Source: Methylobacterium trifolii
GTDB lineage: Bacteria > Pseudomonadota > Alphaproteobacteria > Rhizobiales > Beijerinckiaceae
Direction of reading: 5' to 3'
Length of the DNA: 37,785 nt
Assembly: GCF_022179685.1 (NCBI RefSeq)
Contig: NZ_BPRB01000078.1
Span: 1-37,785, forward strand
Numbering within the stretch: position 1 is the stretch's first letter; the number at the start of each line of letters is the position of its first letter. A program made the position numbers and the translations under genes. This document shows positions 10,275 to 16,701 of this stretch, in pieces. Under the pieces are notes generated by a model, which worked only from the letters and a program-made list of their open reading frames with translations, did not search any database and was not told where the DNA came from.

Positions 10275-10514
10275 TGGGTGAGCCGACACGGCCACTTCAA
10301 GTGCATCCGCCGCGCGCTCGTCGTGCATCAGCCGCTCTGGGCCTACACCCGCGACCTGCATCGGCACCCGGCCATCCGGCCGACGGTCGATCTCGGTCAC
10401 ATCAAGCGGCACGACTACGCCGGCCATCCGTGGCTGAACCCGAGCCGCGCCCTGCCGGTCGGACCCGAGTTCGACTTCGATGCTCCGTCGGGACGTGAGC
10501 GCCTGATGCCTTGA
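10275..10514 (+). pseudogene. Glutathionyl-hydroquinone reductase, 3' remnant
   Basis: The plus-strand frame reads GHFKCIRRALVV, LWAYTRDLHRHPAIRPTVDL, GHIKRHDYAGHPWLNP and PVGPEFDFDAPSGRERL. This matches the last ~75 residues of the YqjG/ECM4/PcpF family (consensus GHFKCN-RR, HIKRHYY-SH-INP, VP-GP). The Asn after GHFKC is missing and other conserved residues have changed. About three quarters of the gene, including the thioredoxin-like domain and catalytic Cys, is absent: the frame begins six bases after the LLM stop. Such enzymes reduce glutathionyl-hydroquinones, so its presence after azoR and the LLM gene suggests the operon once carried a third quinone-handling enzyme. Confidence 0.75.
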
Positions 10515-10545
10515 ACGACCGGACCCGGCAGGCTCGTTGGTGCTA

Positions 10546-10575
10546 TCCATCGCCAGTTCCGATGGATAGCATCGA
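10546..10575 (+). promoter_or_regulatory. LysR operator-like motif, copy C (upstream of yceI)
   Basis: TCCATCG, seven free bases, CGATGGA, then TAGCATCGA, as at 8324 and 8435. Here the inverted repeat extends to 12 perfect bases per arm (10541-10552 with 10560-10571). Its right end is 119 bases before the yceI start, nearly the distance between copy B and azoR. Confidence 0.75.
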
Positions 10576-10694
10576 ATCATACAGGCTTTCGAACCATCCG
10601 GTGATCGGTGAAGAAGGTGCCGCAGGAGCGGCACCGGACCCGGGACCGGCCTGCAAACCGGGCGACAGGCGTCGCCCCCATCCGGAGATCGACG

Positions 10695-11306
10695 TTGAAG
10701 ACCCTCTTCATCCCGACCGTCGCACTGACCCTCGCCCTGGCCGTCCCGGCCCTGGCGCAGACCCCGCCGACGCACGACCCGGCCCAGATCCAGGCCGGCA
10801 CCTACGCGGTCGACCCCTACCACACGCAGGTGGGGTGGCAGGTCTCCCACATGGGCTTCTCGAATTACCGTGGCGGCTTCTCGGACGTGTCGGGCTCCCT
10901 GACCCTCGATCCGAAGAACCCGGCCCAGGCGAAGCTCTCGATCAAGATCCCGGTCGCGTCCGTCTCGACCACCAGCGACAAGCTCACCGGCGAGCTCAAG
11001 GGAGACCAGTGGCTCGATGGCGCCAAGTTCCCGGAGATGACGTTCGTATCCACGAAGGTCGAGCCGCAGGGCAAGGACAAGGCGAAGGTGCTCGGCAACC
11101 TCACCCTGCACGGCGTCACGAAGCCCGTCACCCTCGACGTTACCCTGGTCGGCGCCGGCGCCAACCCGATGAGCAAGAAGTACACGGTCGGCTTCGACGC
11201 GACCGGCACGATCAAGCGCTCCGAGTTCGGCGTGAAGACCTTCGTGCCCCTCGTCGGCGACGATCTCCACCTCACCATCGCTGGCGCGTTCGAGCGCCAG
11301 GACTGA
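10695..11306 (+). CDS. YceI-family periplasmic protein
   Basis: YceI proteins are periplasmic lipocalin-like barrels that bind isoprenoid quinones or similar lipids. The TTG at 10695, six bases after GGAGAT, gives 203 residues with a clean signal peptide (KTLFIPTVALTLALAVPALA, cleaved before QTPP). The mature part shows YAVDPYHTQVGWQVSHMGFS, KLTGELKGDQWLDGAKFPEM and LHGVTKPVTLDVTL, the family core. Longer upstream starts would bury the signal peptide. A small perfect hairpin (10660-10677) lies just before the ribosome site. The gene opens a three-gene unit with cytochrome b561 and a second YceI, and an operator-like copy lies upstream. A role in handling quinone or lipid electron carriers with the cytochrome is plausible but inferred. 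Confidence 0.93.
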   Translation: MKTLFIPTVALTLALAVPALAQTPPTHDPAQIQAGTYAVDPYHTQVGWQVSHMGFSNYRGGFSDVSGSLTLDPKNPAQAKLSIKIPVASVSTTSDKLTGELKGDQWLDGAKFPEMTFVSTKVEPQGKDKAKVLGNLTLHGVTKPVTLDVTLVGAGANPMSKKYTVGFDATGTIKRSEFGVKTFVPLVGDDLHLTIAGAFERQD

Positions 11307-11334
11307 CGGCAGGGGCCGAGGACGGGGGCGGGTC

Positions 11335-11934
11335 ATGTCCAGGGATACGCGAGGCTACACCCGGGTAGCGATCCTGCTGCACTGGTTCAGCGCGCTGTGC
11401 GTGCTGGGCCTGCTGGGGATGGGCCTGCTCATGGAGCACGGCGACTTGGCGCCGATGCGCTGGTTCCAGCTGTACCAGTGGCACAAGTCGGTCGGCATTA
11501 CGGTCCTTCTGCTGACCGTCCTTCGTCTCGCCTGGCGATGGGGCCACAGGCCGCCGCCCCATCCGGACGGCATGCCGGCGCGCGAGCGCCGGGCGGCCTC
11601 GGCGGCCCATCTCACGCTGTACGGGTTGTTGGTCGGCCTGCCGCTTGCCGGCTGGGCGGTCGTCTCGCTCTCGCCCTTCAACATCCCGACGGTGCTGTTC
11701 GGCCAGATCCCCTGGCCGCACCTGCCGCTCTCCGGACACGTCGACCCGGCCGCGGGCGAGGCCGTGATGAAGCGCGTCCACGCCTACGGCGCCTGGTTCC
11801 TCGGTTCGCTCGTCGTGCTCCACGTGGCGGCGGCGCTGCGCCATCACTGGGTCCTTCGCGACGACGTTCTGCGTCGCATGGCGCCGGTCCTGCGCGGTAC
11901 GGGCGACCGTTCCCTTACGAGATCATCATCATGA
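11335..11934 (+). CDS. Cytochrome b561, di-haem membrane protein
   Basis: A 199-residue inner-membrane protein with four helices that carries two b haems and moves electrons between quinol and periplasmic or cytoplasmic partners. The likely haem ligands are His16 (VAILLHWFSA), His50 (LYQWHKSVGI), His149 (KRVHAYGAW) and His163 (VVLHVAAAL), the expected pattern of the CybB family. The ATG at 11335 lies 28 bases after the first yceI, and the stop overlaps the ATG of the second yceI (ATGA), so the three are translationally linked. The C-terminal tail after the last helix is short and basic. The yceI-cybB pairing is common in proteobacteria. The two flanking YceI proteins suggest an assembly for periplasmic quinone-like lipids. 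Confidence 0.93.
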   Translation: MSRDTRGYTRVAILLHWFSALCVLGLLGMGLLMEHGDLAPMRWFQLYQWHKSVGITVLLLTVLRLAWRWGHRPPPHPDGMPARERRAASAAHLTLYGLLVGLPLAGWAVVSLSPFNIPTVLFGQIPWPHLPLSGHVDPAAGEAVMKRVHAYGAWFLGSLVVLHVAAALRHHWVLRDDVLRRMAPVLRGTGDRSLTRSSS

Positions 11935-12497
11935 ACGTCCGTCACCTCCTCGTCCTGATGGCCCTCCAGGCGGTCCCGTCCATGGGCCTCGCCGCCGATT
12001 GGCAGGTCGACCCGGCAGGGAGTTCGATCAGGTTCTCCGGCGTGCAGGTCGGGGTCCCGTTCACCGGACGCTTCCAGCGCTTCGAGGCGGCGGTGAGCTT
12101 CGATCCCGCCAAGCCCGAGACCGGGAGCGCAAAGGTCCTGATCGACCTGACCAGCGCGAAGACCGGCGACGTCCAGCGCGACGAGGCGATGCCCCAGAAG
12201 GATTGGTTCGACGTCAAGGCCGAGGCGACGGCCCGCTTCGAGGCGAGTCGTTTCGTCGCCAAGGGCGACGGCCGTTACGACGCGGTCGGCACCTTGACCA
12301 TCCGGGGCAGGAGCAAGCCCGTCACGCTCCCGTTCCGCCTCGGCCTCGACGGCGGACACGCCCATGCGGTCGGGCATCTCGACCTCGTCCGCACGGAGTT
12401 CGGCGTCGGTCAAGGCCCATGGGCGTCGGGGCAATGGGTGGCCCTCGAGGTGGGTGTCGACGTGGATCTCGTCGCATCGATCAAGTCCGGGTTGTAG
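11931..12497 (+). CDS. YceI-family periplasmic protein, second copy
   Basis: A 188-residue second YceI with its own signal peptide (MNVRHLLVLMALQAVPSMGL, cleaved after AA of LAADWQ). The mature barrel has WQVDPAGSSIRFSGVQVGVP, FTGRFQRFEAAVSFDP, AMPQKDWFDVKAEATARFEA and VGTLTIRGRSKPVTLPFRL. Its start ATG overlaps the cytochrome stop by four bases. It is clearly divergent in sequence from the first YceI (GVPFTGRF against GFSNYRGGF), so it is an old paralogue and not a recent duplicate. The two probably bind different ligands or partners. Confidence 0.92.
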   Translation: MNVRHLLVLMALQAVPSMGLAADWQVDPAGSSIRFSGVQVGVPFTGRFQRFEAAVSFDPAKPETGSAKVLIDLTSAKTGDVQRDEAMPQKDWFDVKAEATARFEASRFVAKGDGRYDAVGTLTIRGRSKPVTLPFRLGLDGGHAHAVGHLDLVRTEFGVGQGPWASGQWVALEVGVDVDLVASIKSGL

Positions 12498-12654
12498 CTG
12501 AAGAAAGAGTCCGGACTTTCCTTGGTGGCGCCGTTCCGAAACGGCCCTGGGCTTCGCTGGTCTCCGCCGGCGTTCCTCGTTCCCGGGGCAGATCGGCAAG
12601 GCTGGATGACCGGTTTATCGGTCTGTCGCCGGTTGGCGGACAGACCGCAAACCA

Positions 12655-13138
12655 CCGAGGCTTTGTGAGAACCTGGGTTTACCGACACGGGTCGCACACG
12701 GGCGGTAGCATCACGGATCGAAGCGGCGGCACTCAGGCCCGATTGGCCGCGATCAGCGGCCCGGCACCGAAGATCCGGATCAACCGCTTCATGTCGCAGG
12801 CCGGAACGTGGAGGCTCATCCCTGTTCTGACCTTGGCCAAGGTCCGGGTCGGGAAGTGGGTCGCCACCATCCGGGTCGTCAAGGTGCCGAATGGGTGCTC
12901 CACGGTCTGGCGTCGGATCTTCATCGCGTCCGGCATCCGATCGAGCCGCTCCTGCATCGCGTCGAGCACGCCCTCATGCACCCGGCGCTTCACCCGCCGC
13001 GTCTGCGTCGGCGTGCAGTGGGGCTTGAGCGCGCCGCTGATGCAGGCCGTCAGGTTGCGATCGTAGTCCATCGCATCTCCCTCGGCCCGGCGGTCGGACC
13101 GGGCCGTCCCCTTGGTCAGGTGCAGGCCGGCGGCACGG
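12655..13138 (-). mobile_element. IS1182-like insertion sequence remnant (3' part of the transposase)
   Basis: The minus strand encodes the C-terminal third of a DDE transposase: GLHLTKGTARSDRR, YDRNLTACISGALKPHCTP, ERLDRMPDAMKIRRQTVEHP, FGTLTTRMVATHFPTRTLAK and GMSLHVPACDMKRLIRIFGA, ending at a stop at 12733. The RRQTVEHPFG motif contains the catalytic Glu of IS1182-type elements. The N-terminal two thirds are missing. The frame opens artificially into upstream sequence to 13200. CCGAGGCTTTGTGAG at 12655-12669 is where the element's outer repeat would be expected, but the second copy is not present to confirm this. It cannot move by itself. Confidence 0.7.
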
Positions 13139-13325
13139 GTGACCTCCCCGACGATCGGCTTGCATTCCACGACGAGACCGACGGCGTGCGCGTGGTCCAC
13201 CGGGCCGACTTCACCCTCACGCGGGAGGGGGGCGGGGGACCCGGATCGAGGGCGAGCCGTACTGGCACCTCTCCTTTACAACGCGCGCATTTGGGTCTCT
13301 CTTGCGCCGCGAACTCGCCATATGA
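13139..13325 (+). pseudogene. Unidentified gene fragment, truncated by the IS remnant
   Basis: Directly next to the IS1182-like remnant, the plus strand reads DLPDDRLAFHDETDGVRVVH followed by RADFTLTREG. Then, after the G-rich run at about 13231-13242, a different frame reads TRIEGEPYWHLSFTTRAF and GSLLRRELAI to a TGA at 13323. Third-position GC in the first part is near 90 percent and the composition is protein-like, so this looks like the 3' end of a real gene with a frameshift in a G run. I do not recognise the family. The 5' part appears to have been lost where the transposase remnant begins. Confidence 0.4.
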
Positions 13326-13374
13326 CGGTCGACGACAAACGGGGACGCCAACCCCGGACCATGGGGATGAGGCA

Positions 13375-14268
13375 ATGCTGGATCAGGGATCAACCCACCG
13401 AGAGTGGGCCAGTCTGATCACGGAGGGGATCGCCGAAGCGGCGTATGTCCGCGAGGACTATGCACGACGGAGATCCGTCGACGAGGCACGGCAGCGAACC
13501 CTGGCGCTCGGCCGCATCGTCCAGACGGACATCATCCCCCGGCTGATGTTGATCGATCGCGGCAAGAGGCAGGCCCGGTCGGACGTTCTGCCGAAGCTGG
13601 ATACGGAAACGGTCGCAGGCTTCACGGATCTGATCCTCGGGCACGACGTCACGCCCGTCATGAACGCCTTCACCGCCCTGACGGCCAAGGGCTATTGCGT
13701 CGACGACCTGTTCCTCGACCTGCTGGCACCTTCGGCGGCCCTCTTGGGACGCATGTGGGACGACGATCTGTGCGACTTCATCGAGGTCACGGCCGGCCTC
13801 GCCCAACTCCAGTTCCTGTTGGCCATGTTCCGCTCGGACGGAGGCATCGCGCCATACGATAGCGAGCGCCGTATCCTCCTGATGGGGGCACCAGGCGAGG
13901 CTCACACCTTCGGCTTGGCGATCGTGGAGCAGTTCATGCGGAAGGCCGGCTGGCATGTGGCGAGCGGCCTTGCCTCCAGTCCCGAGGAGATCGCCGATCT
14001 CGTCGGTTCGGAGTCGTTCGGCGTGGTGGGCCTGACGCTGAGCCGGGAGAGCCACCTCGATCAACTCGCCGCCTCGATCAGGGCAGTGCGACGGGCGTCG
14101 CTCAACCCTTCGCTCGGCGTCATGGTCGGAGGCCCCGTCTTCCTTGAGCATCCCGAATATGTCGAACGGGTCGGCGCCGATGCCTCGGCGGTCGATGCCC
14201 CCACCGCGGTGCTCCTCGCACAGAGGCTCCTCACATCCGCGAAGTCCGAACGCTCGACAAGGCCATGA
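13375..14268 (+). CDS. Cobalamin (B12)-binding regulator, AerR/PpaA-like
   Basis: A 297-residue protein with a helical-bundle module followed by a B12-binding Rossmann domain. The ATG at 13375 has a GGGGATGAGG ribosome site. The bundle has LLGRMWDDDLCDFIEVTAGL (Trp128), like the light-sensing cap of CarH/AerR proteins. The B12 domain has LLMGAPGEAHTFGLAIVEQF with His177 in the E-x-H-x-x-G ligand position, then GLTLSRESHLDQLAASI, MVGGPVFLEHPEYVERVGAD and ASAVDAPTAVLLAQ. No DNA-binding domain precedes the bundle, which separates it from CarH and fits the AerR/PpaA anti-repressors of photosynthesis genes. A light or oxygen role in pigment control is therefore likely, but no photosynthesis genes lie nearby to support it. 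It stands between two IS remnants. Confidence 0.85.
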   Translation: MLDQGSTHREWASLITEGIAEAAYVREDYARRRSVDEARQRTLALGRIVQTDIIPRLMLIDRGKRQARSDVLPKLDTETVAGFTDLILGHDVTPVMNAFTALTAKGYCVDDLFLDLLAPSAALLGRMWDDDLCDFIEVTAGLAQLQFLLAMFRSDGGIAPYDSERRILLMGAPGEAHTFGLAIVEQFMRKAGWHVASGLASSPEEIADLVGSESFGVVGLTLSRESHLDQLAASIRAVRRASLNPSLGVMVGGPVFLEHPEYVERVGADASAVDAPTAVLLAQRLLTSAKSERSTRP

Positions 14269-14330
14269 CGAGAAATCGACGACCGCCGTGGCGATTTCTG
14301 AGATTTCGAGCTCTCGAAAGACTGAACCGG

Positions 14331-15172
14331 GCCGGGTTACCCGGAGGCCATTCGGTTTGAGTGAAGCGGCCGAGGTTTGCACCTCGGTCTGGGCATAATA
14401 GCGCGCTTCGGCCTCGGCGGGAGGAATAGTCCCGGTCGGTCGGAGCGGGCGGCGGGTATCGAACCAGTCGACCCATTCGAGGGTGGCGAACTCGACGGCC
14501 TCGAACGACCGTCACGGGCCATGGCGATGGATCACCTCGGTCTTGAACAGGCCGCCGCCCTGGACGGGACGACGCGCGTGCAGGGCCTTCTCCAAGGCGC
14601 CGAGCAAGAAGGCGGCGTGGGCGGTTCGAGAGATCCGCCAGCCGACGATGCGGCGGGCGAAGACGTCGATCACGGAGGCCACGTAGACGAAGCTGGTCCA
14701 GGTCGCGACGCAGGTGAATTCGCTGACCCACAACGCGTTCGGGCGCGGTGCTTTGAACTGGCGGTTGATCCGGTCGAGTGGGCACACTGCCGCTGGGTCG
14801 GGGATCGTCGTCCGGACCGTCCTGCCCCGCACGACACCCTTCAGTCCCATCGCCCGCATCAGCTTCGCGACGGTGCACCAGGCCACCACGATCCCGTCCC
14901 GGCGGAGCTGGTGCCAGACTTTCCGTACGCTGGTAGACGTGGAAGTTCGCCTCGAACACGCGCCGGGTCCCGACCATCGGCGCCGCCTCGCTCCTGGCCC
15001 GTGCCGGCAGCCTGCCGGGATCGGCGCGCCGTGCAGCCTGCGCGCGGTCCGTCGACGGGGCGATCGGCAGCACCCTGCAGAACCGCGCGGGCACGGACCT
15101 CGGGGGATACGGTGGGGGTCGCTTCGTCATCGCTCCATCCACTCAAGAGTTGGAGCCCCCGGGAAACCCGGC
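14331..15172 (-). mobile_element. IS3-family element remnant with terminal inverted repeats
   Basis: The outer ends carry matching 18-base repeats with two mismatches, GCCGGGTTACCCGGAGGC at 14331-14348 and the complement of GCCGGGTTTCCCGGGGGC at 15155-15172. Between them is a shrunken pair of IS3-type transposase frames on the minus strand. The element is 842 bases instead of the usual 1.2-1.4 kb. No clear target-site duplication is visible. Confidence 0.75.
14341..15130 (-). pseudogene. IS3-family transposase, multiply deleted
   Basis: The ATG at 15130 opens orfA (MTKRPPPYPPRSVPAR), which is joined directly to CRVLPIAPST of orfB, so about 100 residues including the leucine zipper are lost. 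A frameshift follows VFEANFHVY. The frame resumes as VRKVWHQLRRDGIVVAWCTV and NALWVSEFTCVATWTSFVYV with ASVIDVFARRIVGW (first catalytic Asp regions). It then jumps from RPVQGGGL to FKTEVIHRHGP, removing the HSDRGSQY segment with the second catalytic Asp. A TGA replaces the Trp after HRHGP. The end EWVDWFDTRR to SLKPNGLR is recognisable. The protein cannot be made in active form. Confidence 0.85.
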
Positions 15173-15273
15173 GCGATTCGACTTTGGGTCACGCCTGTTT
15201 TTGTGCGCTCTTGAGGCTATTCGGAACATTGGATCGGCTATCGTTGACGCCACCTGAGGTCGGGACCGTGCGG

Positions 15274-15303
15274 CGGGTCGGGGTCCGGGCGGACCCCGAC
15301 CCG
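15274..15303 (+). terminator. Perfect GC-rich hairpin between the IS3 remnant and the alkene reductase
   Basis: CGGGTCGGGGTCC and GGACCCCGACCCG form a perfect 13-base stem with a 4-base loop, followed by only TTT. It may be a terminator of an older transcription unit or a structured leader of the gene at 15467. The weak T run leaves this open. Confidence 0.4.
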
Positions 15304-15466
15304 TTTCGCGTCTGCCGCACCCCGATGTGCGGCGGCGCACAAGAAGTCCTGCGCCATGCGCGTGCCGCCCTGGCACCGCGTAGGTTCCGGTCCACCTATG
15401 CGCCCAGGGGACAACCGATCGCCGCCGGGCCTCGACCCGGCCGGCCGATCCAGCCACGGGACATCC

Positions 15467-16558
15467 ATGCCGTCACTGTTCGATCCGATCCGCATCGGGG
15501 CCATCGAGGCGCCCAACCGCATCTTCATGGCGCCGCTCACCCGCGGCCGGGCCACGCGCGAGCACGTGCCGACCCCGCTGATGGCCGAGTACTACGCCCA
15601 GCGCGCGGGCGCCGGCCTGATCCTCACCGAGGCGACCGGCATCAGCCGCGAGGGCTTGGGCTGGCCCTACGCGCCGGGCATCTGGTCCGACGAGCAGGTC
15701 GCGGCCTGGAAGCCGGTGGTGAAGGCCGTGCACGACGCCGGCGGGCGCATCGTCTGCCAGATCTGGCACATGGGCCGCCTCGTCCATCCGGACTTCCTCG
15801 GCGGCGAGAAGCCGGTCTCGTCCTCGGCGACGACGGCGCCGGATGCCGCCCACACCTACGAGGGCAAGAAGCCCTATGCCGAGGCGCGCGCCTTGGAGAT
15901 CGACGAGATTCCGCGCCTCCTCGAAGATTATCGGCGCGCCGCCCGCAACGCGATCGCGGCCGGCTTCGACGGCGTGCAGATCCACGCGGCGAACGGCTAC
16001 CTGATCGACGAGTTCCTGCGTGACGGGGACAACAAGCGCACCGACGCCTATGGCGGCTCCATCGAGAATCGCGTGCGCCTGCTGCGCGAGGTGACGCAGG
16101 CGGTGGCCGACACCGTCGGCAAGGACCGCACGGGCGTGCGCCTGTCGCCGAACGGCCTCATCCAGGGCACCGACGACTCGAACCCCGAGCCGCTGTTCGT
16201 GGCCGCGGCGAGGGCGCTCTCCGAGATCGGCATCGCCTTCCTAGAGATGCGTGAGCCGGGCCCCAATGGCACGTTCGGCACGGCCAACCACCCGCCGATC
16301 GCGCCCGCGATGAAGCGGGTCTTCCACGGTCCGCTGATCCTGAACTCGGATTACGACGGCCGCAGCGCCCAGGCTGCCCTCGACGAGGGCAACGCCGACG
16401 CCATTGCCTTCGGCCGCACCTACCTCGCCAACCCCGACCTGCCCGTGCGGCTGGCCGCGGACGCGCCCCTGAACAAGGACGTGGCGAGCACCTGGTACAG
16501 CCAGGGCCCGGAAGGTTATGTCGACTACCCGACGCTGGCCGCCTCGAAGGCGGCCTGA
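15467..16558 (+). CDS. Alkene reductase, old yellow enzyme family
   Basis: A 363-residue FMN-dependent TIM barrel that reduces activated C=C bonds (enones, maleimides, nitro compounds) with NAD(P)H. The N-terminus SLFDPIRIGAIEAPNRIFMA, the segment IVCQIWHMGRLVHPDF and the active-site pair His173/Asn176 in GVQIHAANGYLIDEFLRD are those of the NemA/PETN reductase class. The segment TDAYGGSIENRVRLLREV and the FMN-phosphate region ADAIAFGRTYLANPDLP are also clear. The ATG at 15467 begins MPSLFDPIR. The frame is open upstream but those residues are not family-like. It is probably a single gene. Like the azoR operon it can detoxify electrophiles, but no copy of the LysR motif is found before it. Confidence 0.95.
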   Translation: MPSLFDPIRIGAIEAPNRIFMAPLTRGRATREHVPTPLMAEYYAQRAGAGLILTEATGISREGLGWPYAPGIWSDEQVAAWKPVVKAVHDAGGRIVCQIWHMGRLVHPDFLGGEKPVSSSATTAPDAAHTYEGKKPYAEARALEIDEIPRLLEDYRRAARNAIAAGFDGVQIHAANGYLIDEFLRDGDNKRTDAYGGSIENRVRLLREVTQAVADTVGKDRTGVRLSPNGLIQGTDDSNPEPLFVAAARALSEIGIAFLEMREPGPNGTFGTANHPPIAPAMKRVFHGPLILNSDYDGRSAQAALDEGNADAIAFGRTYLANPDLPVRLAADAPLNKDVASTWYSQGPEGYVDYPTLAASKAA

Positions 16559-16566
16559 AAGTACCC

Positions 16567-16595
16567 GCCGCCGGAGCATGCCATGCCCCGGCGGC
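16567..16595 (+). terminator. Hairpin after the alkene reductase gene
   Basis: GCCGCCGG and CCGGCGGC form a perfect 8-base stem around a 13-base loop, 9 bases after the stop codon. There is no T run, so termination strength is uncertain. Confidence 0.45.
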
Positions 16596-16701
16596 ATCGT
16601 CCGGGGGGAGGAACGTGCAGGCATCGCCCGCATGAGCAGGGGTTCGATCCAGCCGTACTCCTAGGCGGGAGGCGTATCTGGGCCTATCTCATCGCGTAGC
16701 C

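Noticed and set aside
9900..11336. 478-codon antisense frame over the LLM and yceI genes
   Set aside because: Crosses unrelated genes and contains no recognisable domain; shadow.
12503..12522. AGTCCGGACT dyad after the second yceI as a terminator
   Set aside because: The stem is interrupted once a loop is allowed, and no T run follows.
13260..13280. Sigma-54-like TGGCAC...TTTACA upstream of the B12 regulator
   Set aside because: The -12 part lacks the GC of the TTGC consensus at the required spacing.
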